From Halofilum ochraceum (lineage in GTDB: Bacteria > Pseudomonadota > Gammaproteobacteria > XJ16 > Halofilaceae): a DNA stretch of 64,000 nt. Location: the NCBI RefSeq assembly GCF_001614315.2, contig NZ_LVEG02000008.1, forward strand, positions 1-64,000, read 5' to 3'. Positions 8,877 to 20,051 of this stretch are shown in pieces. Under the pieces are notes generated by a model. It did not search any database and was not told the DNA's origin. It was given only the letters and a program-made list of their open reading frames with translations. Made by a program: the position numbers and the translations under genes. How positions within the stretch are numbered: the stretch's first letter is position 1; the number at the start of each line of letters is the position of its first letter.

Positions 8877-9850
8877 CGGGACGTCTCCATGGCTGGCAAT
8901 CGGGCGTCGAGCCAGTCGGTTATCGCCCGGGGCAGCCAGCGGGCGGGGCGACCGGCCCGTCCCGAGAGAAACCCGACATGGCCACCGTGCGGGCTCACCG
9001 CCCGCTCGGTGCTTGCGCCCACATCCGCCGCTCCAGGCACCGGCTCGGGGCCGACGAAGGGATCGTCCAGCGCCTGGATCAGCAGCGTTGGCGTTACGAC
9101 CCGCTGCAGCCAGGGGGCGGAACTCGCTCGGGCGTAATAGTCGTCGACGCCGTCGAACCCGTGCAGCGGTGCCGTAACGCAGTCGTCGAACTCGCGGAAC
9201 GTCCGCACCCGGTCCATTGCCGCGAGGTCGATCGGCAGGGCCCCGATCCGCCGCGCTCGGGCGTGCGTCGATCGCTTCATACGGTCGATCAGCCAGCGCT
9301 GATAGACCCTGGAAAATCCCTGGTTGATGCGCTCCGCGCAGGCCGCCAGGTCGAACGGCACGGACACCGCGACCGCGGCGTCGAGAGGCTGCGCGGCGGC
9401 GCGCTCGCCGAGATATTTCAGCAGCGCATTGCCGCCCAGCGAGAAGCCGATGGCCGCCATGGACACGGTCGCTTCACGCTCGCGAAGCATCGCCAGCAGG
9501 GCCTCGATATCGCCCGTATCACCGGAGTGGTAGGCCCGGGGCAGCCGATTCGGCTCGCCGCTGCAGCCGCGGAAGTGCATGAACGTGACGGCGTGTCCGC
9601 GCGCATTCAGTTCGCTCGCCAGCGCCCCGATGTATTGCGAGTCGATACAGCCCTCGAGGCCGTGGAACAGGCAGACCCGGGTGGCCCCTGTACCGGGCAG
9701 ATGCGCCAGATCGACGAAGTCGCCATCGGCGAGCTCCATGCGCTCCGGGCGCCATTCCGGGCGGGCGCCGGCGCCCATCAACCATGCCCCCAGGGTCTGG
9801 CGGTGGGGGCCGCGCAGGCCCACGGCCGGTTCGAATACCGGGGCACTCAT
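8873..9850 (-). CDS. yheT: YheT-family alpha/beta hydrolase
   Basis: A 325-residue member of the YheT/EMB8 hydrolase family (COG0429). Diagnostic segments are PHRQTLGAW near the N terminus, LFHGLEG (oxyanion hole), the family signature HFRGCSGEPNRLPRAYHSG, the nucleophile serine 137 in IGFSLGGN and the terminal histidine in SPHGGHVGFL. ATG at 9850 overlaps the EamA gene stop (ATGA) and is preferred over an in-frame start 39 bases upstream that would lie inside that gene. Members are predicted hydrolases of unknown bacterial substrate. Confidence 0.9.
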   Translation of the reverse strand: MSAPVFEPAVGLRGPHRQTLGAWLMGAGARPEWRPERMELADGDFVDLAHLPGTGATRVCLFHGLEGCIDSQYIGALASELNARGHAVTFMHFRGCSGEPNRLPRAYHSGDTGDIEALLAMLREREATVSMAAIGFSLGGNALLKYLGERAAAQPLDAAVAVSVPFDLAACAERINQGFSRVYQRWLIDRMKRSTHARARRIGALPIDLAAMDRVRTFREFDDCVTAPLHGFDGVDDYYARASSAPWLQRVVTPTLLIQALDDPFVGPEPVPGAADVGASTERAVSPHGGHVGFLSGRAGRPARWLPRAITDWLDARLPAMETSR

Positions 9851-10752
9851 TCGTGGGCCGCGATCGCTTGGCTGCGGCGCGCTGGCCATTGCTGGATCAC
9901 GTTGCCGACGACAATGAAGATCAGCCCGATGAAGGTCGCCGGGTGAATCGCCTCACCGACCAGGAAGTGGATGAAGACCAGCGACAGGAAAGGCGAGAGG
10001 AAGATCAGATTGCCCACCTTCGCGGTCGTGCTCGAACGTTTCAATGCCTGCAGCCAGCATACGAACGCGAGGCCCATCTCGAACATGCCGACATAGGCGG
10101 CGCCCAGTGCGCCCTGCCAGGGCGGGATTTCCAGCTCCGAGAACAGCGCCGTCGCGATGAGGATCAGTGGCAGACTGAAGCAGAACCCCGTGAACAGGCC
10201 AGCAACCGGATCGCCCGAATCGCGCGTGTTGTAGATCCAGTACAGCGCCCAGAATACCGTGCTACCGAGTGCCAGCAGGGCGCCGGTCAGGCTGGTGAAC
10301 TCCAGCGCGAGGACACGGCCTTCGGTCGCGATCACGACAACCCCCGCGTAGCTGACAAACAATGCGAGGAACGCCTTCGCGCCGATGCGCTGGCCCAATA
10401 GTGGCACCGAGAGCAGGGCGAGCGTAATCGCCCAGGTATAGTTCAGGGGCTGCGCCTGCTGCGCCGGGAGCAGGTCATACGCTTTGAACACCGTGATGTA
10501 GTAGAGGAACGGATTCAGCAGGCCAAGCAGGGCGAGCCGGCCGAGGTCGCGCGGCGCATAGTGGCGCAGTTGGTGCAGACGCCGCTGGCAGGCCAGCACC
10601 GTGAACAGCACGATGATGGAGACGATATTCGCCAACAGCAGCAGCTGCAGCGGATCCAGCCAGCGCAGGGACAACTTGAACGCAGAGGCGACCGTGGACC
10701 AGAGGAAGATCGCGGTGCCCGCGAACAGATAGGCCTGCGCCTGGCGGTTCAC
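9847..10752 (-). CDS. EamA/DMT-family transporter
   Basis: A 301-residue, ten-helix drug/metabolite transporter-family protein with two EamA repeats (about residues 5-140 and 150-290). Helices alternate through the protein, for example [17 protein letters not shown] at the start and [13 protein letters not shown] at the end. It is likely an inner-membrane exporter of an amino acid or small metabolite; the substrate is unknown. The start is GTG (10750-10752 on the plus strand as CAC) with GGAG in front. It heads the minus-strand operon with yheT and the second hydrolase and is transcribed away from msrB. Confidence 0.88.
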   Translation of the reverse strand: MNRQAQAYLFAGTAIFLWSTVASAFKLSLRWLDPLQLLLLANIVSIIVLFTVLACQRRLHQLRHYAPRDLGRLALLGLLNPFLYYITVFKAYDLLPAQQAQPLNYTWAITLALLSVPLLGQRIGAKAFLALFVSYAGVVVIATEGRVLALEFTSLTGALLALGSTVFWALYWIYNTRDSGDPVAGLFTGFCFSLPLILIATALFSELEIPPWQGALGAAYVGMFEMGLAFVCWLQALKRSSTTAKVGNLIFLSPFLSLVFIHFLVGEAIHPATFIGLIFIVVGNVIQQWPARRSQAIAAHE

Positions 10753-10871
10753 ATTCAGCTCCAGTGCAGCGGCGCGGATTGGCGCCGTGCGGGTGTAGCG
10801 GTAGCATGGATCAAGTCGTCGCCGAGCCTGGGCGTTTCCAGGCGAGCCGGCAGTCTAACGGAGGACGGAGC

Positions 10872-11294
10872 ATGAGCGAACCGAAAGAGACCGGCGACCA
10901 ACCGGTCAGCGACGCGGAGCTGCGCGAGCGGCTGACCCGCGAGCAGTACGACGTGACCCGGAAGGGTGCGACGGAGCGGCCTTTCTCCGGTGCCCTTGTG
11001 GACGAAAAACGGCCCGGCACGTATTGCTGTATCTGCTGCGGTCAGCCGCTGTTCGACGCCGGGACGAAATTCGAATCCGGCACCGGCTGGCCCAGCTTCT
11101 GGCAGCCGCTTTCGGCGGAGGCCGTTGGCGAGCACACCGACAAATCCCTCGGCATGACGCGCACCGAGGTCCACTGCAGCGCCTGCCAGGCGCATCTGGG
11201 CCATGTGTTCCCGGACGGGCCGGAGCCGACCGGGCTGCGGTACTGCCTCAACTCGGCAGCGCTCGAATTCGAGCCCGGGGACGGCGCCGCATGA
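10872..11294 (+). CDS. msrB: peptide-methionine (R)-S-oxide reductase
   Basis: A 140-residue MsrB that repairs oxidised methionine (R-sulfoxide form). The catalytic cysteine is C125 in RYCLNSAAL, and the structural zinc is held by two CxxC pairs (C53/C56 and C102/C105). [11 protein letters not shown] and [10 protein letters not shown] are family hallmarks. ATG at 10872 follows a GGAG ribosome site. The gene overlaps the next one (ATGA), so the two are probably co-translated as part of a small redox/glutathione-related pair. Confidence 0.96.
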   Translation: MSEPKETGDQPVSDAELRERLTREQYDVTRKGATERPFSGALVDEKRPGTYCCICCGQPLFDAGTKFESGTGWPSFWQPLSAEAVGEHTDKSLGMTRTEVHCSACQAHLGHVFPDGPEPTGLRYCLNSAALEFEPGDGAA

Positions 11295-11785
11295 GCGGGC
11301 AGGGCGAACTGCTGTATTTCGCGTACGGCTCCAACCTGCACGTCCCGCGCATGACGGCGCGTGTTCCCTCCGCGCGTACCGTCGCCGCCGCGCGCCTGCC
11401 GGGCTTTCGCCTCGCGTTCCGCAAGCGCGCCGCGGACGGCTCCATGAAATGCGACGTCGAGCCGGCGGAAGAGGGCACCGTCTGGGGCGTCGTCTACCGG
11501 CTGAATGTCGCCGATCTGCCGAATCTCGATGCCGCCGAAGGCGAGGGCTACGCCCGGGTCACCCATACCGTCATGCGCGCCGATGGCGAAACGCAGTATG
11601 ACGTATTCACCTACCGCGCCCGCGACGCATGGCTGGGTGAGGGCCGTCCCCACGACTGGTACCGTGATCTCGTGGTCGTCGGCGCCCGCAACCACCGCCT
11701 GCCGGACACCTGGGTCACCGCCATCGCCGAACAACAGGCCGACCCCGATCCGAACCCCGAACGCGCCCGCGCCAACCGCCCGTAA
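11291..11785 (+). CDS. gamma-glutamylcyclotransferase family protein
   Basis: A 164-residue AIG2/GGCT-like protein. The substrate-binding loop FAYGSNL occurs near residue 12, and the GYAR segment with the presumed catalytic glutamate ([10 protein letters not shown]) lies near residue 83. Such enzymes form 5-oxoproline from gamma-glutamyl amines or peptides. ATG at 11291 overlaps the msrB stop, suggesting a common transcript. The C-terminal tail is proline and asparagine rich. The family is likely; the actual substrate is not known. Confidence 0.85.
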   Translation: MSGQGELLYFAYGSNLHVPRMTARVPSARTVAAARLPGFRLAFRKRAADGSMKCDVEPAEEGTVWGVVYRLNVADLPNLDAAEGEGYARVTHTVMRADGETQYDVFTYRARDAWLGEGRPHDWYRDLVVVGARNHRLPDTWVTAIAEQQADPDPNPERARANRP

Positions 11786-11915
11786 CTCACGGCCGACACT
11801 CGACTCCACGCACCGACAGATTTACATTCCGTACTCCCGTTCCACCCGCGCGATCCGAACCCGGAAAGTCGAATACGACTGCGCGTCTCAGTTCGTGGTC
11901 GATGACCAGACGAGG

Positions 11916-12881
11916 TCATGCACTCAGGATGCGGCGGGGCAAGCGGGCGATCCCGCGCAGCAGGCGGGCGGCGCCGATACGATGGCGGGGATTCGTCCAT
12001 GTCGGGCGTGGGTGCGCGTGTGGCTGGATCAACTGCCGGGTCTCGAAACAGAATACCGGTCGGCCTGAGAGCCGTGCGATGCCCTCCGCCGTGTGTGGTG
12101 CGCTTTCGACGAACAGTTCGGCGCCCGTGGCGAGATAGGCGTCCGCCTTGAATCGGTCGTAGGCACGGGCCTGCTGTCGGGCCGCCTGATTCGGATAGTC
12201 CATCATCAGGAGGTCGCGGTAGCGCACGCCGTGGCGACTCAGCCAGTCTTCGGTCTCGGCCCGATAACGTTCCAGCCGCGAAGTCACCAGCCAGCCGACC
12301 TCATGCGTTGGCAAAGTCAACGGCCGTGCGCCGCGGAGGAAGCGGCGATACCTGCGTCCGTCATCGTTTTCCGCGGGGGCGGGATCGACGCAGAGCACCC
12401 CGTCGATGTCGATACAGAAGGCTCCCACATGCGGGCCCCGCATGATGTTCCATTCGAATAGTGGTGGATTCGCGACAGTCCGAGCCGGACGGAGCCGCCA
12501 CTCATCGTCCGCAGCCGTGGGGGGCCCGAAGACGACACTATATTCGACCTCGAGCTCAGGTCGTGCGGCTTCGATCTTCGTTCTGGCCTCCTCCAGACCA
12601 GGCGTCGACCATGCACTGTCGTTGACGACCAGTATCCGCGCAACGCGTCCCGGACTCTTCGTAACAGCGCTTTGGACACCGCGGCCTTCCCCCGAGCAAG
12701 GCGCGCGACCATCCAGTAGGCTTGAAAGATCGGTCACGGGCCGATTTCGGTGTAAGCCGATCAGATTCGCGACCAACAGTCCGCCCGGAGGAGCCGCGAC
12801 GATCAGATCAAAGTCCTGGGACAGTCGGGCCGACCACTCGATCAGGCACTCGTTGAGATCAGTAATGCTGCAATAATCCAC
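11916..12881 (-). CDS. phosphoribosyltransferase-like/HAD-like two-domain protein
   Basis: A 321-residue protein with two recognisable halves. Residues 1-150 resemble a type I phosphoribosyltransferase: a PPi-loop-like APPGGLLVANL at residues 30-40 and a PRPP-loop-like RILVVNDSAWSTPGLEEA near 82-99. Residues 155-270 resemble a HAD phosphatase, with the nucleophile motif CIDIDGVLC (D158 and D160), a TSR threonine/serine motif and a later FVES. The start is GTG at 12881. It is divergent from a polysaccharide flippase and near an asparagine-synthase-like gene, so a role in making or tailoring a surface glycan precursor is plausible. Both domain calls come from motifs only. Confidence 0.6.
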   Translation of the reverse strand: MDYCSITDLNECLIEWSARLSQDFDLIVAAPPGGLLVANLIGLHRNRPVTDLSSLLDGRAPCSGEGRGVQSAVTKSPGRVARILVVNDSAWSTPGLEEARTKIEAARPELEVEYSVVFGPPTAADDEWRLRPARTVANPPLFEWNIMRGPHVGAFCIDIDGVLCVDPAPAENDDGRRYRRFLRGARPLTLPTHEVGWLVTSRLERYRAETEDWLSRHGVRYRDLLMMDYPNQAARQQARAYDRFKADAYLATGAELFVESAPHTAEGIARLSGRPVFCFETRQLIQPHAHPRPTWTNPRHRIGAARLLRGIARLPRRILSA

Positions 12882-13202
12882 GCACTTTCGCCTTTTGAAG
12901 CGGGTCGTCGCCTACGCTGGGTATCAGCGCGAGACATTTCCGTCTTGTTGCCTTGTCGCGCACGCAAGCCGCGACTATCTTTCGTTCGGGCCGGATTTTT
13001 ACGGCCGGCGTCCAAGAAGTGTGCCGGTCGCCAGGACGCGTCGCGGATCGTTCGCACTCTATAGACCAATCGCCGCGGCCGCACACGACTTTCCGGTCAC
13101 CGCTCACACGCTTACGGGGAAGTGCCATGAGCCCGACAGAGGTTTCAGTGACGGCACGGGCATGCCGATATGCCTTGATGCAGCCCATGCAGGGGCGTGC
13201 GC
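12882..13202. other. divergent intergenic region, no gene seen
   Basis: About 320 bases separate the phosphoribosyltransferase-HAD gene (minus) from the flippase gene (plus). It must hold both promoters, but no convincing -35/-10 pair, palindrome or conserved coding frame was found. An AGGGG ribosome site occurs at 13191-13195, serving the flippase start. Confidence 0.5.
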
Positions 13203-14753
13203 GTGCATGAGCCCTCCGGTGTGTCCGCGGATCCCGCCGGTTCCCCGGAGCCGATAGTCGTCCGCGATGCGGATAGCCAGCGTCATGCGCTGACACACGG
13301 TGTGCGGTGGACCGCCGCCGCACAGGCGCTGACCGCGATTCTCAATTTCGGTGTCGTCATTGTCCTTGCGCGGATGCTCGTACCCGCCGATTTCGGTCTG
13401 CTGGCCATGGCGACAGCCATCATCTCGATCGTGACCGCGCTCCAGACCCTGGGTACGCACGGACCGCTGATCCAGCGCGAGGAGATCACGCCGGCGCTCA
13501 TCGATACGGTGTTTCTGCTCAATCTGGTGCTTGGGATCTTGTTGATGGGCGGCCTGATACTGACGGCACCGCTGCTCGCTGATCTGTATCGCACGCCCGA
13601 GGTGGAGCCGTTGATCCAGGTGATCGCGCTGTCGCTCGTGCTCTACTCATTCAGCGGCGTGCCCGGAGCTCTGCTGTACCGTCGGATGCAGTTCGGTTTC
13701 GTCGCGCTGACCGATACCCTCGGAGCGATCGTCTACGCCGTCGTCGCCGTCGCCCTGGCATGGTCCGGACATGGCGTGTGGTCACTGGTCATCGCCATGC
13801 TCTGCGCTGCCACGCTGGAGGCGATCTGTCTGCTGTGGGCTGCGCGGTTCCGCCCGCGTGCGCGCTTTTCCTGGCCTGAACTTCGCGGCATCGCGCGGTA
13901 CTCCGCCAATATGACCGGCGTCAACCTGCTGCATCTGTCCCTGCGCAATGCCGACAGCCTGATCATCGGCCGCTGGCTGGGGCCGGGCGCGCTCGGTCTT
14001 TTCGGTATGGCTACACGTTTTACCCGCCAGCCGGTGGAGATGTTCGTCAGCGCCGTGCTGGAGCCGGTCCTTTTCCCGGCCTATTCGCGCATGCAGCAGG
14101 ACGATGCGTTGACGGCGAAGACCATGCAGCGAGCCCTCGCCGGAGCCAGTGTCGTCATGTTCCCCATCCTGGGCGGGATGGCGGCGATTTCACGACCGTT
14201 CGTGGAGGGCGTTCTTGGCCCGGACTGGTCGCCGGCGATCGTATTGATTCTGATCATGGTGCCGATCGGTATGGCGCGGACTCTGCTTTCGACGGTCATC
14301 TCGCTGTTCCTCGCGCGGGATCGTACCGGCCTGCTGTTCGGGCTGCGGCTGGGCGGTGGTCTGTTACTGGTTACGGCTTATCTGGCCGGCGTACAGGTGG
14401 GGCTGGTCGGGGTCGTGATCGCGTTGCTTGTGGTCGAGTCGCTGATCGCTGGGATCGAACTCGCGATCTGCGCGCGCATGGTGCGCATGCGTTTTACTGC
14501 GCTGCTTGCAGGAGCGCTTGCGCCGCTCATTGCGACGAGCGTGATGGCGGCTGTGGTGCTCGCCCTTGACGGTCTGCTCGTCGCCCGGGGATGGAGCGAT
14601 CCATGGATTGTCGCGACGGCGATCCCCGTTGGCGCCATAGTCTACGGAGCGCTGGTGATCGGCCTGCGCCTCAGGGCGGTGGAAGACTTGGTCGAACTGC
14701 TGCCATCGGCCCTGTCACGCCGCATCGGCATGTTGCTGCCGCGCCGGGCCTGA
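13203..14753 (+). CDS. polysaccharide flippase (MOP superfamily, WzxC-like)
   Basis: A roughly 516-residue integral membrane protein with 12-14 predicted helices across its whole length, of the polysaccharide-export/oligosaccharide flippase branch of the MOP superfamily. The first helix pair contains GVRWTAAAQALTAILNFGVV and a typical PADFGLLAMA loop, seen in many lipid-linked glycan flippases. GTG at 13203 is preferred because AGGGG stands 7 bases upstream; GTG at 13197 is in frame but too close. It would move a lipid-linked oligosaccharide across the inner membrane. It ends only 5 bases from the convergent asparagine-synthase-like gene. Confidence 0.87.
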   Translation: MHEPSGVSADPAGSPEPIVVRDADSQRHALTHGVRWTAAAQALTAILNFGVVIVLARMLVPADFGLLAMATAIISIVTALQTLGTHGPLIQREEITPALIDTVFLLNLVLGILLMGGLILTAPLLADLYRTPEVEPLIQVIALSLVLYSFSGVPGALLYRRMQFGFVALTDTLGAIVYAVVAVALAWSGHGVWSLVIAMLCAATLEAICLLWAARFRPRARFSWPELRGIARYSANMTGVNLLHLSLRNADSLIIGRWLGPGALGLFGMATRFTRQPVEMFVSAVLEPVLFPAYSRMQQDDALTAKTMQRALAGASVVMFPILGGMAAISRPFVEGVLGPDWSPAIVLILIMVPIGMARTLLSTVISLFLARDRTGLLFGLRLGGGLLLVTAYLAGVQVGLVGVVIALLVVESLIAGIELAICARMVRMRFTALLAGALAPLIATSVMAAVVLALDGLLVARGWSDPWIVATAIPVGAIVYGALVIGLRLRAVEDLVELLPSALSRRIGMLLPRRA

Positions 14754-14758
14754 AGCGC

Positions 14759-16534
14759 TCAGACCGCCGGAATGCGCCACACCGGGACGCTGCGCGCCGG
14801 CTGCAGTGTCGTGTCCAGGATTGGTCGCAGGGCCCAGTACCAGCGCTGCGTTATTGCGGGCGCCACGCGCGTCAATGCGCACAGCGTCAGGGTACGCGGT
14901 GAGACGATCGACTCGAGGCAGTCGTACTGGCGGCGCACCGGCAGGTCGCGTGCGGCCCGCGCCACGCAGGCACGCTCGCGCGCGCGCTGGAGTCGGGTCG
15001 GGGGTGCCGGTTTCCGATCGACGTAATCCGGTGAGTTATCGAATTCGGCAAGGCGCGGATGATAGCGCTCGATGAACAGCCGGCGGACCGGTTGCTGTAC
15101 CCTGATCCGCGGATCGACATCGAATATCGCCTGGATGAAATCCAGATCGAAAAATGGGCGGACCTGCAGATGCCGCGGCGGCACGAAACGTGATCCCAGC
15201 CCGATTCCCCGGCGCATATCCGTCACCAGTTCGGCCAGATCGGTGATATGGCGACGGTCAGAATATGGGGCTAACTGTGTGCGCACGCGCTCGGCAAGCT
15301 CGCTGCTGTACTGCAGCATGTCGCGGGCCAGCCAGGGTCCCGGTTCTTCCGCCAGTTTCATGGCGAAGCGTTCGAGGTCGGCGGCCGGTGATGCGTACGT
15401 GTCCTTCCAGTGCGGCAGGGGCTCCTGAAGAGTATCTCCGATAAAACCCTCGAAGATCATCGCCGGGGCATCCGGGTAGAGGCGCTGAAGTGTGGGCGAC
15501 CAGTCGTGCATGGTCGTCTCACTGCCGACCAGCCGGCAGCGCAGCTCATCGTCGCGCGCATACTGTGCCGGTCCTGGCAGCTCCGACGTCGTGTGCCTCA
15601 GTCCGAATCGGGTAGCGATGCGGGAGGCGACCGTGGCGTCCAGATCTTCGCCGTCGGTCCGTATCCGCACCGTCATGGTCGCCGGGCGATGGCCGCTGTC
15701 GAGCAGGGCGCCCAGTACACGCCGGCTGTCGAGGCCGGCCGTCAGGGTCATGACCGGTTCGCTGTAATCCAACGCAAGGCAACGCTCGACGGCCTGGTGA
15801 AAAAGCCCCTGGATGCGGTCCATATCCCGGTGCGTGAACGTGCCCTCACCACTGCCTGCCACCTTGAGGTCGAAGCGCACTCTGCGTGACTCGAGCGTGG
15901 TCCCGGTGAAGGTCAGACAGCCGCCCAGCGGGGTGCGATGGATGCCGTCATATAACGTCTGATCGGCGACAATGAAGCCGTTGTTCAGCACGCTCAGGAG
16001 CGATGCCCGGTCGATTGTTTCATCGCCGAGCAGCAGATAATCGGGACTCGTACCAAACAGCACGAGTTCGTCGATGACGCGGTAGTACAGCGGCGTGAGA
16101 CCGAAGGCATCCGTGCGCAGCGTCAGTGCCGCGCCCCGCGAATCGATGATCGCAGCGGCGAAATTGCCGTTGACCCGCTTTTCGAGCCGATCCTCCCAGA
16201 ATGCGGTGATCTTCGCGGGCGCGGAGCGATGGTGCAGCGGCGGGTCAACGACGTAACCGTCGAATGCCACCAGCCGATCGCCCGCAGTCCGCGCATGAAC
16301 CCGTTGTCCGGCGCCGGGCTCCGATGCACCGAGCAGAAATCCGTGCTCATTGGCTACCGTATGCCCGGGACCGCCTGCGGTGACCTGTAGCGCCTGCCCG
16401 GGGCACCATGCACCGACGAACCCGTGATTGATCCATCCGCTCTTCGCGAACGGCGAGGTGATATGAATCCGCCGCGCTGGGCGCTCGCGGGTTTCCGTGT
16501 TGAAGCCGATTTCGGGTGTATGAACCGCACTCAT
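14759..16534 (-). CDS. asparagine synthase-like protein lacking the glutaminase cysteine
   Basis: A 591-residue protein with the AsnB layout: an Ntn-hydrolase-like N-terminal domain (to about residue 200, including NGNFAAAIID and DAFGLTPLYY) and a C-terminal ATP-pyrophosphatase domain with the PP-loop-like LTAGLDSRR at residues 264-272 (SGGLDS in true AsnB). The N terminus does not begin with Met-Cys, so the glutamine-hydrolysing nucleophile is absent and real glutamine-dependent asparagine synthesis is unlikely. Proteins of this kind occur in capsule and lasso-peptide loci, where they adenylate a carboxyl group to form an amide. Next to the flippase it may amidate a glycan uronic acid; that is inference. 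Confidence 0.75.
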   Translation of the reverse strand: MSAVHTPEIGFNTETRERPARRIHITSPFAKSGWINHGFVGAWCPGQALQVTAGGPGHTVANEHGFLLGASEPGAGQRVHARTAGDRLVAFDGYVVDPPLHHRSAPAKITAFWEDRLEKRVNGNFAAAIIDSRGAALTLRTDAFGLTPLYYRVIDELVLFGTSPDYLLLGDETIDRASLLSVLNNGFIVADQTLYDGIHRTPLGGCLTFTGTTLESRRVRFDLKVAGSGEGTFTHRDMDRIQGLFHQAVERCLALDYSEPVMTLTAGLDSRRVLGALLDSGHRPATMTVRIRTDGEDLDATVASRIATRFGLRHTTSELPGPAQYARDDELRCRLVGSETTMHDWSPTLQRLYPDAPAMIFEGFIGDTLQEPLPHWKDTYASPAADLERFAMKLAEEPGPWLARDMLQYSSELAERVRTQLAPYSDRRHITDLAELVTDMRRGIGLGSRFVPPRHLQVRPFFDLDFIQAIFDVDPRIRVQQPVRRLFIERYHPRLAEFDNSPDYVDRKPAPPTRLQRARERACVARAARDLPVRRQYDCLESIVSPRTLTLCALTRVAPAITQRWYWALRPILDTTLQPARSVPVWRIPAV

Positions 16535-17025
16535 TGTTCCCGGATTCCGTTGGCTGATGTAGGTTTTATGTTGAACTCCGATCCGTTATAGGTCGTATTC
16601 GACGATCGCGGAAGGCAATAAACGGAATTTGTCCAAGTCGTCCGTGCGCGAGTACCTCGCCGAATCCGTACGCCCAGACGTCCCGTTTATAGCCGATCTG
16701 AACTGCACGGCCGGGACATCGGGCGGTTGTACGCGTGGCGGCGCCGAAGCTGTGGCCCGGTTTACGGAATAGGTGAATGGCTGTTCATCACCCACACGTT
16801 CGGTCTGCACGCCGAGTGGGAACAGCATGACCTGGATGACGAATAGGTGGGCCTGTTCTCGATCGGAGTCGAGCTACGATTTTGAGGGCCCGGATCCGGG
16901 AGGCCGGCCTATTGGGTGCCGGTCCAGCCGAGCCCTGGTTGGCGGAGCCTGTTGGCAGACAGAGACGGTAAGTGGTGGGTCCGGAGGAAATCGTGGGGGA
17001 CCGAACGCGGTGCGTCGGGCGCTAC
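16535..17025. other. intergenic region with no supported gene
   Basis: Nearly 500 bases between the asparagine-synthase-like gene (minus, starting at 16534) and the acs terminator hairpin. It should contain the promoter of the former. Only short, low-quality frames occur and none shows a domain, so no gene is called. Confidence 0.5.
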
Positions 17026-17052
17026 AGGCCGGGCGGCGTCGCCGCCCGGCCT
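17026..17052 (-). terminator. strong hairpin downstream of acs
   Basis: A perfect 12-base-pair stem (17026-17037 with 17041-17052) closes a 3-base loop, starting 8 bases after the acs stop codon. It has no T-run on the minus strand, so it may act as an RNA-stabilising 3' end or a non-canonical terminator. Confidence 0.6.
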
Positions 17053-17060
17053 GGTTGGCG

Positions 17061-19022
<1,962 letters not shown>

Positions 19023-19298
19023 GGCACTCTCCCGTTGTTCGCGGGTGCATGACCCTCGCGGGCGCACCCGATTTCCTGTACTCGACACGACCATGCTGCC
19101 CGAATTCGCGTCCGACGACGAGAGATTCGGGCCGTGGCGGGAAAATCCGCGCGATTACCCGCCGTTGCCGGTGCGTTTTGTTCCCATGCCCCGGGCGCGG
19201 AGGCGGATTTTCGGTGCACCGCGGAGGCTGCCGCGTGGCACGCGAGACAGGCCCGGTGAGCGGCATTTGCCGGCGCCACGCGCCGGTCGCGGGCGCCG

Positions 19299-20051
19299 TC
19301 AGATGGCGAGGTACTGGTCCCGGAGCTCGCGGTTGTCGAGCACCTCTTTCGCGGTGCCGGTAAACACGACCTCGCCCATGTCGATGATGATCGCCCGATC
19401 CGCGAGTTCCAGTGCGGCCAGGGCATTCTGTTCGACGATGATCGTAGTGATCCCGAGGCGTTTCACCTCCTCGACGATGCGTTCGATCTCCTGGACGATC
19501 TGCGGTGCGAGGCCCTCGTACGGTTCGTCCAGCAGGAACAGACGGACGTCGCGGGCTAGCGCGCGCGCGACCGCCAGCATCTGTTGCTCACCGCCGGAGA
19601 GCGTGGTCGCCTCCTGGCGCCGGCGTTCGGCCAGACGCGGGAAATGCTCATAGATCCGCTCCGTGGTCCAGCCGACCGATGGCGCGATCTGGGCAAGGAC
19701 CAGATTTTCCTCGACCGTGATGCCCGGAATGATGCGCCGGTCCTCTGGTACCAGTGCGACCCCGGCCCGCGCCGCCTGATAATCCTTCATCGTGTGCAGG
19801 GCTTCACCGCCAAGCTCGATCGAGCCGCGGCGGAGCTGCGGCTGGGGTGCACGGGCGATCGTGCGCAGGATCGAAGTCTTGCCGGCGCCATTGCGCCCGA
19901 GCAGGGCGACGACTTCTTTCTCGGCGACCTCGAACGAAGCCCCCTGAACGATGTAGCTCTCGCCGTAATAGGCGTGCATATCGCGGCACGAGAGAAAGGC
20001 ATCCGGCGAGGGAACCGTTGCGGCATCTGCGGTGGCTTCGGAACGGCTCAT
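19299..20051 (-). CDS. branched-chain/amide-type ABC transporter ATPase (LivF-like)
   Basis: A 250-residue ATPase of the HAAT family (LivF/UrtE type). Walker A GRNGAGKTS, signature LSGGEQQ, Walker B LFLLDEP and the H-loop-like position in IIVEQN are visible. EDRRIIPGITVEENL matches the LivF-type Q-loop region. It overlaps the preceding LivG-like gene by ATGA and is the last gene of the five-gene transporter operon. The solute is not known; the location beside acs and a symporter-fused kinase suggests a short carboxylate, amide or amino acid. Confidence 0.92.
   Translation of the reverse strand: MSRSEATADAATVPSPDAFLSCRDMHAYYGESYIVQGASFEVAEKEVVALLGRNGAGKTSILRTIARAPQPQLRRGSIELGGEALHTMKDYQAARAGVALVPEDRRIIPGITVEENLVLAQIAPSVGWTTERIYEHFPRLAERRRQEATTLSGGEQQMLAVARALARDVRLFLLDEPYEGLAPQIVQEIERIVEEVKRLGITTIIVEQNALAALELADRAIIIDMGEVVFTGTAKEVLDNRELRDQYLAI

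Noticed and set aside
16586-16828. 80-codon minus-strand frame in the gap before acs
   Set aside because: No ribosome site, no domain and low-complexity composition.
19023-19298. Sigma-54 promoter for acs
   Set aside because: TGG- and GC-containing stretches occur on the minus strand, but the spacing between GG and GC is off by one base, which sigma-54 does not tolerate.
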